From Lentisphaerota bacterium (GTDB taxonomy: Bacteria; Verrucomicrobiota; Kiritimatiellia; UBA8416; JAIOPI01): DNA of 64,000 nt. Position 1 is the stretch's first letter. Each line of letters opens with the position of its first letter. The notes under the pieces were generated by a model, which did no database searches, was not told the DNA's origin, and saw only the letters and a list, made by a program, of their open reading frames with translations. Position numbers and translations under genes: made by a program. Positions 33,870-44,261 of this stretch are shown here, in pieces. The DNA lies in assembly GCA_021413965.1 (NCBI GenBank), contig JAIOPI010000030.1, positions 1 through 64,000 on the forward strand. Direction: 5' to 3'.

Positions 33870-33891
33870 AGTGTCGCGCGCTCGGTCAGCG

Positions 33892-33935
33892 GTCCCCTCG
33901 CCCCGGCCCCCTCTACCGGAGTATGGGGCGGGGAC
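33892..33935 (+). terminator. GC-rich hairpin after the kinase/regulator operon
   Basis: GTCCCCTCGCCCC pairs with GGGGCGGGGAC across a 20-nt loop, giving about 11 bp with a one- or two-base bulge. It starts 22 nt after the regulator stop. There is no T-tract, so it may be a weak or Rho-assisted terminator or only a stable 3' end. Confidence 0.35.
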
Positions 33936-33951
33936 TGGTGATGGGACATCA

Positions 33952-34112
33952 TGACTCATGTTCGACAGGCGTTCGAATCCTGTATTGAGTCTCTATGTCT
34001 CGCATATGCCATTGCTATGACTGATGTAAATATTTTTATACAAAACACTTACATCGATTATGAATCGCTTGTAACCAAGTTGGTACGAGCCGTGCTATAA
34101 TCCAGCAAGGAG
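33952..34112 (+). promoter_or_regulatory. AT-rich clpB leader with nested inverted repeats
   Basis: The base composition drops sharply here compared with the GC-rich surroundings. Elements in order: GACTCA/TGAGTC (33952/33986) enclosing ACAGG/CCTGT around TTCGAAT; GATGTAA/TTACATC (34023-34029/34049-34055); CGATT-ATG-AATCG (34055-34067); ACCAA-G-TTGGT (34074-34084); and a consensus TATAAT at 34096-34101. AAGGAG (34107-34112) is the clpB ribosome site. TATAAT lies only 18 nt before the ATG and has no good -35 partner at 16-18 nt, so its use is uncertain. The stacked palindromes suggest repressor or heat-shock control; none matches the CIRCE consensus. Confidence 0.5.
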
Positions 34113-34119
34113 ATTAGCC

Positions 34120-36720
<2,601 letters not shown>

Positions 36721-36739
36721 CGGTGCGCCACGAGCCGGA

Positions 36740-38083
36740 CTATTTCGCGAAGATCTCGGCGAAGAAATCCAGCGTGGCCTGCCAGGAGCGGCGGTCGGCG
36801 GCGGGATTGTAGGCGAGGCCCTGGCTGGGGTCGCTGCCGTTGTGCGGGTTGGTGAAGCCGTGCACGGCGCCGCCGTAGGAGATGAACTGCCAATCCGCGC
36901 CGGCATCCGTCAGTTCCTTCTGGATGGCCACGATATCGGCGGCGGGTTCGTAGGGGTCGGACGCCCCGTGGCAGATCAGCACGCGTGCGCGCACGTCGCC
37001 GGGCTTGGCGGGCAGTGGCGTGTCCAGCCCGCCGTGGTAGCTCACCACGCCGGCGAGGTCGGTGCCGCCGCGGGCGAATTCAAGCACGCAGAGGCCTCCC
37101 AGGCAGTACCCGATGGCGGCTACGCGGTTGGTGTCCACGCCCGGTTGCGCGCGCAGGACCTGCAGCGCGGTTTCGCCGCGATGGCGGATGAGTGGCCGGT
37201 CGCCCTTCAGTTCCCCGGCCAGTTTGCCCGCGCCTTCGAAGGTGTCCGACCGGCGGCCCTTGCCGTACATGTCGGCCGCAAAGGCCACGTACCCGGCCTC
37301 CGCCAGCTGCCGGGCCCGCTCGCGGGTGTAGTCGTTGATGCCCCACCATTCGTGCACCACCAACACGGCCGGACTGGACTCGCTCGCGCGGCGCGGGCGC
37401 GCCAGATAGCCTTGGTACACCTTGCCGTCGTCCCGGTACTCGATGACCTCCAGCGTGAGACGCGCGGCGGCCACGACGCGATCGGGCGCCAGGCGGCGCG
37501 TGTAGTCGGGATCGTAGTGCCGGTAGGTGATCTGCCCCTTGGCGTTGACGAGGTAGAGTGCGGGGACGGGGAGGAGAATGTCATCAGCCTCGGGTGCTGG
37601 CGGGAGCTCGATGCCAAGGCCCTTGTATGTCGCCATGGTGTCCCTGTCGAGGCGGTAGGCGAGCCCGGCCTCCCGGATCGCCTCCATCTTTGGATCGCCC
37701 AGCAGGGTGTAGTCCAGTCCGTTCGCCTGGGCGGCCTTGCTCACGCTGGCGTTGCCGTCGGGGCTGATGGCCACGAGTTGGTAGCCTTCTGCTTTCAGCT
37801 GTTCGTGCACCTGCTGCAGGCCGGCAAGGTGCTTGACGCAGTAGGGGCACCAGCCGCCGCGGAAGTAAACCAGGATGGTGGGCTTGTCCGCGAGCACGTC
37901 GGTAAGCCGCACGGTCTTGCCGTCGAGCGTGGTCAGGGCGGCATCGGGAACGGAGTCGCCCACGTCAAGCGGGCGGACGCGGTCGGGACTGTCCGCGTAT
38001 GGCAATTCGCCCGCCGCGAGTGGCGGTGTGAGGCGGATGGCGGCGGCAAGGATGAGTATGGACAGCGCGTGGCGACGATGCAT
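36740..38083 (-). CDS. Exported peroxiredoxin-like / dienelactone hydrolase fusion
   Basis: A 447-residue protein. A signal peptide (LSILILAAAIRLTPPLAAG) precedes a thioredoxin-fold AhpC/TSA-like domain (about 36-205) with GGWCPYCVKHLAGL, cysteines 79 and 82. A complete dienelactone hydrolase domain follows (about 215-447): VVHEWWGIN near 243, nucleophile in GYCLGG (Cys327), Asp in HGASDPY (Asp376) and His in AVHGFTNP (His408). Both active sites are intact. GGGAGGGAA lies before the ATG. Fusing a thiol redox domain to an alpha/beta hydrolase in the periplasm is unusual; the substrate is unknown. It converges with clpB and is divergent from the GxDxY repeat gene. Confidence 0.9.
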   Translation of the reverse strand: MHRRHALSILILAAAIRLTPPLAAGELPYADSPDRVRPLDVGDSVPDAALTTLDGKTVRLTDVLADKPTILVYFRGGWCPYCVKHLAGLQQVHEQLKAEGYQLVAISPDGNASVSKAAQANGLDYTLLGDPKMEAIREAGLAYRLDRDTMATYKGLGIELPPAPEADDILLPVPALYLVNAKGQITYRHYDPDYTRRLAPDRVVAAARLTLEVIEYRDDGKVYQGYLARPRRASESSPAVLVVHEWWGINDYTRERARQLAEAGYVAFAADMYGKGRRSDTFEGAGKLAGELKGDRPLIRHRGETALQVLRAQPGVDTNRVAAIGYCLGGLCVLEFARGGTDLAGVVSYHGGLDTPLPAKPGDVRARVLICHGASDPYEPAADIVAIQKELTDAGADWQFISYGGAVHGFTNPHNGSDPSQGLAYNPAADRRSWQATLDFFAEIFAK

Positions 38084-38129
38084 GGTGCATTCCCTCCCGG
38101 TGGACGACGTGTGTTCCCCCCCAATTTCC

Positions 38130-38158
38130 CTGACAGACGGGGCAGCCTACCATAGACT
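38130..38158 (+). promoter_or_regulatory. Sigma70-like promoter placed for a leaderless start at 38165
   Basis: CTGACA (38130-38135) and TAGACT (38153-38158) are spaced by 17 nt. The -10 box ends 6 nt before the ATG at 38165, so the transcript would begin at or next to that ATG. If the ATG at 38240 is used instead, the leader is about 75 nt. Confidence 0.5.
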
Positions 38159-38239
38159 TCGGCCATGCGCCAGAGGATGGGTGGAATTTCGGCAGCCGAT
38201 CCATCGCGGGATGGTCGGATTCTGCGGGTGAGTCGCGGC

Positions 38240-40171
38240 ATGAGGCGCGTGCCGGCCCTCGCCGCGTTGGCGTTCGCGAGCACGGTTGGATTGGAGCTTA
38301 CGGCTCGGGCGCAGGCCCAGTGGACCACGCTGCGCGATACCGATCGCACGGCACTGGCGAGCGCGCTGGATGTGCTGAACCTGACCACCAATGATCCCGG
38401 CTTTCTCAAGGATGTGGCGGAGCCGCGCTGGGCGCTGGCCCGTGTCCGGCGGCTGCTGGCCAGTCCCCTGGAGTTCCCGGAGCTCGCGGACGAGGCGATG
38501 CGGGCGGCCGCCGAACCGGCGCGCGGCGATTTTGCGGTGGCGGCCCGCTGGCTGGAACTGCCCGTCGCGGAATCGCTGCCCGAGGTCGCGGGGCCGACGG
38601 GGGCCGACGGGGAGCCGGTGCTCGATCCCCGCTTGATGGAGGCGCTGCGCGGGTTCGCGGCGGCGGCGCAACGGGCGCGTGCGCGCATCGATCACGCGTT
38701 CGCCCAGGTTGCCGGTGAGGATCGCGTGTACGCGGCGGCGTCGACGCTGGCGGGCAACTTCCTGGCGGGGGACCATCCGGATCTGCAGCCGCTGTTATCG
38801 GCGGCGGGCATGCCGGAACCGGTCGTGGCCGGCACCGTGGCGGAAGAGCGCTTGATTGATCCCGAGCCGGGCGTCAGTCGCTACCTGGGGGTGTGCGCGG
38901 GCGTTCGAATCGAGGACGTGCTCGCGGCCGCCGCCGGCATGCGGCAGGCGGTGGACGATCTGCAGGTGAGCGGGGAGCCTATCGCCTGGCCGACGGCGGT
39001 GTGCCGCCTTGAGGTGGCAGGAACGCGGATCGTCGTGGGAACCGTGGGCGACGACCGGTTTGATCAGGCGGCGGCGCTGATTCTGGATCCGGGAGGCAAT
39101 GACCTCTACACCGCGGCGGCAGGCCGGGCGAACGGGCTCTTGGGGCAACCGTTAAGCGTCGTGTTCGATTTGAGCGGTGACGATCGTTACGTCGGGTCGG
39201 AGTTGCTGGGCCCCGGAGCGGCGCTGTTCGGCGTGGCGCTCCTGGTGGATGGGGGCGGCGCGGATGCCTATGGCGCGAATTATGTGGGGGCCGGGGCGGG
39301 GATCTTCGGTGTCGCCTACACGGAGGACCTGGCGGGCGACGACGCGTATCAGGCCCAGTCCATGGCGCAGGGGGCCGGGGTCGTGGGATTCGGCTGCCTG
39401 CGCGATGCGGCCGGGAATGATCGCTACGACCTCGGCTTCATCGGGCAGGGCTATGCCGGCGTGCGAGGCGTGGGGCTGTTGATCGACCAGTCGGGCAATG
39501 ACCGGTACGCGGCGGGCGGCGTGCGCGTGGACTACGATCGCAACGAGGACCGCTACTTGTCGGTGGCCCAAGGCTGTGCTGTTGGCATGCGTCCCTATGC
39601 GGGTGGCGGCGTGGCGGCGCTGGTGGACTTGGCGGGCAATGACGCGTACGAGGCCGATGTGTTTGGCCAGGGCGTCGGGTACTGGTACGCCGCGGGCATG
39701 CTGCTCGACGGGGGCGGGCAGGATTCCTACCAGTTGTTTCAATACGGCCAGGGCTCCGGGATTCATCTCAGCCTGGGCCTCCTTGCCGACGGGGGCGGGC
39801 GTGACATGTACACGGGCTACATCCTGTGCCAGGGAAACGCGCACGACTACGCGGTTGGATGGCTGATTGACCAGGGCGGCGACGACACCTACACGGGCGA
39901 TCATTTCGTCCAGGGGCGCGCCATCAACAATGCCTGCGCCGTCCTGCTGGATAGCGCCGGCGATGACGCCTACCTGGCGCGGCAGCCGGATCAGGCGCAG
40001 GGCCTTGGGGACAATGGCGGCGATCGCGAATATGGAAGCGTGGCGTTGATCCTGGATCTGGCGGGGACGGATCGCTACACCTGCGGGGCGACAAACGGCG
40101 CCAGCACCGAGCGCCCCGACTTCGGCGTGATTTTCGATCGGGCGGCCGAATCCGCAAAGGGGGAGCCGTGA
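38240..40171 (+). CDS. Secreted GxDxY tandem-repeat solenoid protein
   Basis: A 643-residue exported protein. A signal peptide (MRRVPALAALAFASTVGLEL) is followed by an alpha-helical region (to about 270). About 345 residues then hold twelve repeats, each with LxLDxxGxDxYxxxxxxQG. The cores are GGNDLY, SGDDRY, GGADAY, AGDDAY, AGNDRY, SGNDRY, AGNDAY, GGQDSY, GGRDMY, GGDDTY, AGDDAY and AGTDRY. The regular Asp/Gly/Tyr spacing resembles a calcium-binding beta-roll or beta-helix, but differs from classical RTX GGxGxDxxx. The start at 38240 gives a normal signal peptide; ATG at 38165 is possible and fits the promoter position better. Its stop overlaps the HEAT-repeat gene by 4 nt, so the two products probably act together. 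Confidence 0.8.
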   Translation: MRRVPALAALAFASTVGLELTARAQAQWTTLRDTDRTALASALDVLNLTTNDPGFLKDVAEPRWALARVRRLLASPLEFPELADEAMRAAAEPARGDFAVAARWLELPVAESLPEVAGPTGADGEPVLDPRLMEALRGFAAAAQRARARIDHAFAQVAGEDRVYAAASTLAGNFLAGDHPDLQPLLSAAGMPEPVVAGTVAEERLIDPEPGVSRYLGVCAGVRIEDVLAAAAGMRQAVDDLQVSGEPIAWPTAVCRLEVAGTRIVVGTVGDDRFDQAAALILDPGGNDLYTAAAGRANGLLGQPLSVVFDLSGDDRYVGSELLGPGAALFGVALLVDGGGADAYGANYVGAGAGIFGVAYTEDLAGDDAYQAQSMAQGAGVVGFGCLRDAAGNDRYDLGFIGQGYAGVRGVGLLIDQSGNDRYAAGGVRVDYDRNEDRYLSVAQGCAVGMRPYAGGGVAALVDLAGNDAYEADVFGQGVGYWYAAGMLLDGGGQDSYQLFQYGQGSGIHLSLGLLADGGGRDMYTGYILCQGNAHDYAVGWLIDQGGDDTYTGDHFVQGRAINNACAVLLDSAGDDAYLARQPDQAQGLGDNGGDREYGSVALILDLAGTDRYTCGATNGASTERPDFGVIFDRAAESAKGEP

Positions 40172-41046
40172 GCGGCACGTGCGGCGGTTGGGTGTTGGCG
40201 CCCGTGGCGGCGGCACTGCTGCTGGCAGGTGGACAGGCCAGTGCCGATCCGTCGCCCGAGGTCTTCAATCCAACAAACGCCTCGCTTGACGAACTGGTCT
40301 CGTGGGCGCAGGTCTACGTATCCACGCCGGCCAAGAAGGAGGCCCGCAACGGTGCCCGCGATGAACTCTTCGCGCGCCGGGGCGAGAGCGTGCGCTACTT
40401 GTTCGAGCATCTGGCCCTGACCAACGACACCATCCGCCAGCTGGCCTATGAGTTGATTGTGTACAAGATGCCGCCGGATGAGGCGGCACCGGTGCTGGCG
40501 GATTTTCTGGCTGCGCCTGATGGTGTCACCCGTCGCGCGGCGGCGTACTATCTCGGGTTCACGCAGGCGACGAACCTGGCCCCGCGCGTGATGCCCCTGC
40601 TTGACGACGAACTGACGGCCGGGGCCGCCGCCCGAACGCTCGGCAAGTGGAAGGTGCGCGCCGCGGCGCCCGCCATCAGCGCGATGCTGAAGAGCGACAA
40701 GGAGCCGCGCCGCGTGATGGCCGGCAATGCCCTGCGCGACATCGGCGATGCGAGCGCCGTGCCGGCGCTGATGGCGGCGCTCGACGATCCGATCTTCACG
40801 GTTCGCAAGGTGGCCGCGCGGGCGCTGGCGTTACTGGGGCGGCCGGCGGAGAAGGCGTTGCTCGCGGCCTTGCCGGCGAGCCGCGGCCTCGCCCAGCGCG
40901 AGATCGTCCGGACGCTGGGGGCGATGCGGGCGAAGCAGGCGGTGAAGCCGCTTCGCAAGCTGCTGCGCCAGGCCGAGGGCGGGCTGCATCAGGACATCGT
41001 GCAAGCGCTCAGCGCGATTGCGGCTGGACCCGGCGGGCCGCCTTGA
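40168..41046 (+). CDS. Exported HEAT-repeat protein
   Basis: A 292-residue protein starting with GTG that overlaps the previous stop (GTGA). AAGGGGGAG lies just upstream. A signal peptide (GGWVLAPVAAALLLAGGQASA) is followed by a helical region and HEAT/PBS-lyase-type repeats from about 85 to 285 (for example APAISAMLKSDKEPRRVMAGNALRDIGD split over two helices, VPALMAALDDPIFTVRKVAA, VKPLRKLLRQAEGG). HEAT solenoids are protein-binding scaffolds. Translational coupling to the GxDxY repeat protein suggests a two-part envelope assembly. No catalytic motif is seen. Confidence 0.85.
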   Translation: MSGTCGGWVLAPVAAALLLAGGQASADPSPEVFNPTNASLDELVSWAQVYVSTPAKKEARNGARDELFARRGESVRYLFEHLALTNDTIRQLAYELIVYKMPPDEAAPVLADFLAAPDGVTRRAAAYYLGFTQATNLAPRVMPLLDDELTAGAAARTLGKWKVRAAAPAISAMLKSDKEPRRVMAGNALRDIGDASAVPALMAALDDPIFTVRKVAARALALLGRPAEKALLAALPASRGLAQREIVRTLGAMRAKQAVKPLRKLLRQAEGGLHQDIVQALSAIAAGPGGPP

Positions 41047-41076
41047 GTGGCTGCCCATCCGTCACGCGGGGGGCCT

Positions 41077-41928
41077 TCAGAAATTCACGCTGACGCGCAT
41101 GCCGGGTGACGGTCTTGGGGGCGGCGTGCAGACCGACGAAGGGCGGACCACGTAGTGTGGCGATGCCCAGGACGTGTAGCCGTGCGTGTACGGCAGGTCG
41201 GCGTTCCACCCCGTGGCGGGATACGTCGGCTGCCAGGCCGTGCGGTTGGTCTGTGGCGGCACGGGCGGGCAATAGGGGGTGGGGTAACGATAATAGGGCG
41301 GTGCCACGTACACGTAGCGCCGTTCGGCATTGCGCCTCGCTTCCTCGGCATTCTGTTCGGCATCCCGCGCCCGCTGCTCGGCCTCGGACACACGCTGCTC
41401 CATGGCGGCCAACCGCTGCTGCGTTTCCGCTTCCTGGCGCTCGCGGTCGCGCTTGGCCAGCGCCGCGGCGTATTCGGAATCGACGGGGACATCCGGATAC
41501 TGGCCGCGGAATGAACTCCAGTACTCCACCTGGCGCTCGCCGCTGGAGGCAAGGAAGTCGGGGTTCGCCAGCGCACGGTCACGCGCGGCCAGGCCCTCCA
41601 CGCGCCGCTGTTCGCGCTTGGCCGCCTGGCGCGCCTGCGCCTCGCGGTACTGCTGTTCGCGCTCGATCTTCAGCGTCGCGGCTTCCTCCGCGGATACCAG
41701 CGTCACCTGGGTGACCACGCCGTCGCGCACTTCCACGCGGCCACGATCATACTGCAGAAGTTCGTAGGTGCCGGACCGAATGTGGCCGCGGGGCTCGCCC
41801 AGTACGGTGCGGACGCGCTCCGCCGGGTCGCCGACGTTGATGTCACCGGCGAGCGCGGTCGCCACGGTCAGGCCAGCGGTCAGGAACAGGATCAGCCGGC
41901 CGGTTGGAATATGGGCTCGCGTCTGCAT
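41077..41928 (-). CDS. Exported coiled-coil protein with small N-terminal beta domain
   Basis: A 283-residue protein. A signal peptide (LILFLTAGLTVATALAG) is followed by a short domain (INVGDPAERVRTVLGEPRGH, VEVRDGVVTQVTLVS) whose pattern recalls BamE/SmpA-type domains. The same pattern occurs in the protein at 51613. A long coiled coil (about 90-190, rich in Glu, Arg, Gln and Ala) follows, then a Tyr/Pro-rich tail (VYVAPPYYRYPTPYCPPVPP). GGAGG between two in-frame ATGs decides the start at 41928. Function is unknown; periplasmic or outer-membrane association is inferred. Confidence 0.72.
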   Translation of the reverse strand: MQTRAHIPTGRLILFLTAGLTVATALAGDINVGDPAERVRTVLGEPRGHIRSGTYELLQYDRGRVEVRDGVVTQVTLVSAEEAATLKIEREQQYREAQARQAAKREQRRVEGLAARDRALANPDFLASSGERQVEYWSSFRGQYPDVPVDSEYAAALAKRDRERQEAETQQRLAAMEQRVSEAEQRARDAEQNAEEARRNAERRYVYVAPPYYRYPTPYCPPVPPQTNRTAWQPTYPATGWNADLPYTHGYTSWASPHYVVRPSSVCTPPPRPSPGMRVSVNF

Positions 41929-42135
41929 GACAACCTCCATGATCGCCACCAAGGCTATTCTACGGTAGGACGCCAAGCGGGACGAGAATATTCAAATCGC
42001 GGCAACGCGCCCCCTATGTCGCGGAGGGGATACCCGCGGCGACGTCGCGGTATGTCGGCGCCCGGGGTGTTGCCGTGAACCGGCCGCGGTTGCGCAGGCA
42101 TGCCGGCCTGCCCGGGCATACCGCGGGCGAGGCGG
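41929..42135. other. 207-nt intergenic stretch, no gene seen
   Basis: GC-rich spacer with small palindromes (GCGACGTCGC near 42042 and a CCCGCGG/CCGCGGG pair). No ORF with coding character and no clear promoter or terminator. Confidence 0.4.
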
Positions 42136-42516
42136 CTACAGGTCTGGGGACATGCTGCCGGCGCCAGGGGGCGGATTCGTGGTGAGATAGGCGCGACCAG
42201 ACGGTTCCCACGTGCGGGCCACGCGCTTGAACCACACCGTGTAGGATGTCGTGGCTCCGTTCAGAGAAACCGGAACGTCGATGCGTCCGGCGCTCTTGCC
42301 GACAAAGAAGCGGCAGTCATCGAGCGTCATGGGCTGACTTCCGGCCGGCAGGTCCGGCAGTGCCTGAATGGCGGCACAGGCCTTGGCGTAGATCGCGCGC
42401 TCGGACGGCATCCAGTGCCCCGAGCAGCCGGACGCCAGGAGTGCCGCCAGCAGGCCGAGCGCGGTGCGCCGCCAGGGAGCTGTCGAGCTCCTGGGTTGCT
42501 GATTGCCAAGCATCAT
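42136..42516 (-). CDS. Small predicted lipoprotein (unknown function)
   Basis: A 126-residue protein. The N-terminus (TALGLLAALLASGC) has a clear lipobox LASGC, so it is probably a lipid-anchored periplasmic or outer-membrane protein. The mature part includes YAKACAAIQALPDLPAG, TLDDCRFFVGKSAGRIDVPV and TSYTVWFKRVARTWEP. No family was recognised. The adjacent ATG codons at 42516 and 42513 are both possible starts. A promoter at 42524-42552 places the transcription start close to the ATG. Confidence 0.7.
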   Translation of the reverse strand: MMLGNQQPRSSTAPWRRTALGLLAALLASGCSGHWMPSERAIYAKACAAIQALPDLPAGSQPMTLDDCRFFVGKSAGRIDVPVSLNGATTSYTVWFKRVARTWEPSGRAYLTTNPPPGAGSMSPDL

Positions 42517-42523
42517 GGGCCGC

Positions 42524-42552
42524 AGCTTAGGCCATTCCCCCAGTCCGAACAA
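42524..42552 (-). promoter_or_regulatory. Sigma70-like promoter, near-leaderless, for the 42516 lipoprotein
   Basis: On the minus strand TTGTTC (42552-42547) and TAAGCT (42529-42524) are spaced by 17 nt. The -10 box ends 7 nt before the ATG at 42516, leaving essentially no leader. Confidence 0.45.
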
Positions 42553-42561
42553 CCCCAAACG

Positions 42562-42591
42562 TTGTCAGTCTGGCGCTCGCTCTGCTAGGCT
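42562..42591 (+). promoter_or_regulatory. Sigma70-like promoter for the phosphate-uptake genes
   Basis: TTGTCA (42562-42567) and TAGGCT (42586-42591) are spaced by 18 nt, about 35 nt before the DUF47 ATG. It is back to back with the divergent lipoprotein promoter, the -35 boxes being 9 nt apart. No PHO-box-like repeat was seen. Confidence 0.45.
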
Positions 42592-42626
42592 GACGGGCAC
42601 GAAGGCCGGCAGGCCGGGAGGTCGAG

Positions 42627-43277
42627 ATGCTCCGTTTTCTCTTCCGCAAGGAACGGCAGGTCGAACAGTTCATTTTCAGCTACATCGACTACCTGGGCGA
42701 GGCGCGCGAGCGGTTTGCCAAGGCCATGGAGGTCTACCTTCGAGACGGGCTCTGCGACAACTTCCGCTTTCTTGCAGAGCAGACGCACAAAGCCGAGTCC
42801 AAGGCCGACGACGTGCGCTATGCCGTGGAGTCGATGATGTACGAACAGGCCCTGTTGCCGGAATCGCGGGGCGACATCCTGGGATTGTTGGAGGCGGTCG
42901 ATGCGGTGCCGGGCATTTTCGACCGCACGTTGTACACCATCGACAACCGCCGCATTCAGGTGCCGGAGTTTCTCATCGCGGAACTACGCGAGATGGTGCA
43001 GGTGTCCGTGGAGGCGGTGGAGGCGTTTGAGAAACAGCTGCGCGGGCTGTTTACGGCGCACGAGGATGTCCGCCCCCTGATACAGCTGATCAATCGCAAC
43101 GAGAGCCAGGTGGATCACATTGAGCGGAATGTCATGCGCCAGCTGTTCGACTCGCCGATCGATCCGTTCGCCAAGATTCAGACCAAGGACCTGCTGGTGG
43201 AACTGGCGGACATCTCCGACCTGGCGCACCAGCTGTCGCGTCGCGTGTACATCATCAGCGTGAAGCGACGCGTGTGA
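42627..43277 (+). CDS. DUF47/PhoU-like protein
   Basis: A 216-residue all-helical cytosolic protein of the DUF47 (PhoU-like, TIGR00153) family. It has the usual opening MLRFLFRKERQVEQFIF and a C-terminal KDLLVELADISDLAHQLSRRV. Acidic/His residues in AEQTHKAESKADDVRY and RNESQVDHIERNV form the PhoU-like metal-binding helices. DUF47 genes usually lie beside a PiT permease, as here (45 nt downstream), and are thought to regulate it. GGGAGGTC precedes the ATG. Confidence 0.93.
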   Translation: MLRFLFRKERQVEQFIFSYIDYLGEARERFAKAMEVYLRDGLCDNFRFLAEQTHKAESKADDVRYAVESMMYEQALLPESRGDILGLLEAVDAVPGIFDRTLYTIDNRRIQVPEFLIAELREMVQVSVEAVEAFEKQLRGLFTAHEDVRPLIQLINRNESQVDHIERNVMRQLFDSPIDPFAKIQTKDLLVELADISDLAHQLSRRVYIISVKRRV

Positions 43278-43321
43278 CGGCGCCAGGCGGCGCGGCGACC
43301 GGGTAGAGAGGACAAGCGCGC

Positions 43322-44257
43322 ATGTGGCTGTTGGGCGGGGTCTTTCTGGGATGGTCGCTTGGGCAGAACGACGCGGCAAACGTGATCGGGTCAGCCGTGG
43401 CGACGCGCATGTTGCGCTTTCGCACGGCCATCCTGCTGGCGGCGGTCTTCGTCGTGCTGGGGGCGGTTCTTGAAGGCCGCCCTGGCATCGAGACGTATTC
43501 CCGATTGACACACCTGACGCTGGGCGACGCTGTTGTCGTCACCGTTGGCGCGGCGCTGTCGGTGACGCTGCTGAGCCTGTTTGGACTGCCGAGCTCGTCG
43601 TCGCAGGCCACGGTCGGCTCTATTCTTGCGGTGGGCCTGCTGAAGGGGCAATGCAATCTGGCCGGGTTCACGAAAGTGGCGATGTGCTGGGTGGGCACGC
43701 CGCTGGGCGGCGCGATCATCGCCATGGGCCTTTACCTCGTGCTGGGGGTGGTCTACAACCGGCTGCGCTGGAATCTCTTTCAATCCGATGCGGCATTGCG
43801 TCTGGGGTTGCTGCTGGCCGGCGCATACGGAGCGTATGCGCTGGGCGCGAACAACGTGGCCAACGTGATGGGCGTCTTTGCAGGCGCCGGCGTGATCGAT
43901 GTGCCGACCGCCGCGCTGGCGGGCGGGGCGAGCATGGCGCTGGGGATCCTGACGTGTAACCGGCGCGTCATCGAAACGGTGGGCAGGGGGTTGGTGCGCC
44001 TCAATCCCTACGGCGCCTTCGTGGTGCTGCTGGCGCAAGCGATCACTGTGCACATCTACACCCAACTCGGCGTTCCGGTGTCCACCAGCCAGGCGGTCAT
44101 CGGAGCCATCTTGGGGGTGGGGGCGGTGCGCGGCATCAACACCGTACGCCCGAGGATGCTGCTGCATATCGTGGTGGGCTGGGTCCTCACGCCGGTGCTG
44201 GGCGGGGTCATGGCTTTGCTCGTGCACGTCGCGCGCCACCTGCGCTATGTTCCGTGA
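43322..44257 (+). CDS. PiT-family inorganic phosphate permease
   Basis: A 311-residue inner-membrane transporter (phosphate with H+ or Na+). The family signature occurs twice, as expected from its internal duplication: GQNDAANVIG near residue 19 and GANNVANVMG near 178. LPSSSSQATVG and VPVSTSQAVIGAILGVG are the other duplicated pair. About eight or nine membrane helices are visible. The start at 43322 is close to the first motif, as in short PiT proteins. The DUF47 partner lies upstream and the MFS gene follows with 4 nt of spacing. Confidence 0.95.
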   Translation: MWLLGGVFLGWSLGQNDAANVIGSAVATRMLRFRTAILLAAVFVVLGAVLEGRPGIETYSRLTHLTLGDAVVVTVGAALSVTLLSLFGLPSSSSQATVGSILAVGLLKGQCNLAGFTKVAMCWVGTPLGGAIIAMGLYLVLGVVYNRLRWNLFQSDAALRLGLLLAGAYGAYALGANNVANVMGVFAGAGVIDVPTAALAGGASMALGILTCNRRVIETVGRGLVRLNPYGAFVVLLAQAITVHIYTQLGVPVSTSQAVIGAILGVGAVRGINTVRPRMLLHIVVGWVLTPVLGGVMALLVHVARHLRYVP

Positions 44258-44261
44258 AAGC

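Noticed and set aside
34055..34084. CIRCE-type heat-shock operator upstream of clpB
   Set aside because: The palindromes present (CGATT-ATG-AATCG and ACCAA-G-TTGGT) do not match TTAGCACTC-N9-GAGTGCTAA.
33870..34119. Complete tRNA gene around the TTCGAAT hairpin
   Set aside because: No acceptor, D or anticodon arm can be built in the flanks and the T-arm has a 9-nt loop.
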